Of a stretch of DNA of 64,000 bases, positions 63,366 to 64,000 are shown piece by piece. This stretch comes from Yoonia sp. BS5-3. GTDB taxonomy: Bacteria; Pseudomonadota; Alphaproteobacteria; Rhodobacterales; Rhodobacteraceae. The stretch covers positions 2,816,001-2,880,000 of the forward strand of contig NZ_CP150951.2 of the NCBI RefSeq assembly GCF_038069655.2. The letters are read 5' to 3'. The position numbers and the translations under genes were made by a program. Every line of letters starts with the position of its first letter. Position 1 is the stretch's first letter. Below the pieces are notes generated by a model. The model was not told where the DNA came from. It saw nothing but the letters and a program-made list of their open reading frames with translations, and searched no databases.

Positions 63366-64000
63366 TTAGCGCGCCAGCTGCGACAAGAAAGCCGCCAGAT
63401 CATCGGTGTGATGATGGATGTGATCGGCCTGAGCCTGCTGCGGGTGCACATGTACCGTGCGCATCCCCAAGGCGTGGGGCACTTTGAGATTGCGCGGCTC
63501 ATCTTCAAACATGGCGCTGGATTTGGGCATAACCCCATCCTTGGCAAAGACCGTGTCAAAGGCGATCTGGGTCGGTTTTGGTTTGAAATCAGCATGTTCA
63601 ACCCCGTAAACCGCATCAAATTGCGCGGTCAGGTCGCGGGCGGCCAGGACCCGCTTGGCGTGGTTGCTCGACCCGTTTGTATAGACGATCTTGCGCCCCG
63701 GCAGGGCGGTCAGGGCGGTGCGCAGCTGATCACAAGGGGTCAGATGTGAAATGTCGATATCATGCACATCGGCCAGAAAATCATGGGGGTCGATGTCGTA
63801 ATGTTCCATCAAGCCAACCAGTGTCGACCCGTAGGCCTGCCAATAGTCCTGGCAAAGCGTATAGGCCGCGGGTTGATCCAACCCGGTGATGCGCTGCACA
63901 TAGGCCGAAAAACGGCTGTCCATAAGGCCGAACAGATCAGCAGATGGCGGATAAAGCGTGTTGTCGAGGTCAAAGACCCAGGTTTTCACATGGGCAAAAT
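63366..64000 (-). CDS. HAD family pyrimidine 5'-nucleotidase; 5' end outside window
   Basis: The frame shows FDLDNTLYPPSADLF (HAD motif I), VYTNGSSNHAKRVL (motif II), KPKPTQIAF (motif III Lys) and MFEDEPRNL (motif IV). This is the pyrimidine 5'-nucleotidase/SDT1-like group. A GTG at 63989 could start it, but the upstream codons read FAHVKTWVFDLDN, which fits the usual N-terminus of these proteins, so the gene very likely begins beyond the window edge. It lies upstream of the UbiH-like gene on the same strand. Confidence 0.9.
   Translation of the reverse strand, partial: FAHVKTWVFDLDNTLYPPSADLFGLMDSRFSAYVQRITGLDQPAAYTLCQDYWQAYGSTLVGLMEHYDIDPHDFLADVHDIDISHLTPCDQLRTALTALPGRKIVYTNGSSNHAKRVLAARDLTAQFDAVYGVEHADFKPKPTQIAFDTVFAKDGVMPKSSAMFEDEPRNLKVPHALGMRTVHVHPQQAQADHIHHHTDDLAAFLSQLAR

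Overview
The window looks like chromosomal DNA of a marine alphaproteobacterium of the family Rhodobacteraceae (Roseobacter/Loktanella-Yoonia type). The inference rests on the gene repertoire: an iscR-cysteine desulfurase-sufB-sufC-sufD-sufS operon with Irr-type (ICE) regulation and a cysteine-poor IscR, a Na+-translocating NQR operon, an 811-residue dimethylglycine-dehydrogenase-like protein, a Hint-domain protein, paired Lrp regulators next to ilvC, and mostly GC-rich tightly packed genes with ATGA overlaps. The genus is not certain. No CRISPR array, rRNA, transposase, integrase or prophage was seen.

Layout. 1-9.6 kb: housekeeping genes (pepA end, holC, MarC, an ABC-F ATPase, ndk) with a TetR/hydrolase divergent pair and its two operators, a 31-residue lipoprotein and a sulfotransferase-like gene. 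9.6-15.5 kb: DUF4112 protein, Hint protein, TfoX C-terminal-domain protein, DEAD-box helicase with DbpA-like tail, COG0523 GTPase. 15.6-18.3 kb: glutamine-synthetase-like ligase plus FAD oxidase, a probable polyamine (gamma-glutamylputrescine type) pair. 19.9-28.3 kb: Fe-S cluster assembly operon with two cysteine desulfurases and three interspersed membrane proteins, preceded by a perfect ICE box. 28.4-31.7 kb: tRNA-Arg(CCG) followed by a gene-poor, AT-richer tract with a sulfotransferase, gene remnants and a nonsense-interrupted PilJ-type sensor gene. 32.3-35.8 kb: GcvT/FAD dehydrogenase divergent from a LysR regulator. 36.0-42.0 kb: a 1369-residue orphan protein and a DUF2235 lipase-like protein with a LecA-like lectin tail.

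42.0-50.8 kb is a coherent flavin/sodium-pump module: nqrABCDEF on the minus strand, divergent apbE (attaches FMN to NqrB and NqrC), nqrM (NQR maturation), then an FMN riboswitch with a Shine-Dalgarno-sequestering hairpin in front of a RibN-type riboflavin importer. The genes for the pump, its covalent flavinylation, its Fe-centre maturation and flavin supply therefore sit together. 50.9-64 kb: MsrB, an OlsB-like acyltransferase, a NIT-domain chemoreceptor split by a one-base slip in a T7 tract, a second ABC-F gene (Uup), a degraded GNAT gene, ilvC with its terminator, an overlapping pair of Lrp regulators, a diguanylate cyclase, a class V aminotransferase, a UbiH-type monooxygenase and a truncated HAD nucleotidase.

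The strongest leads are the 1369-residue orphan with the lectin-tailed DUF2235 neighbour, the two independently broken sensory genes, the intragenic second ICE-like box in the Fe-S operon, and the SD-sequestering riboswitch of ribN beside NQR.
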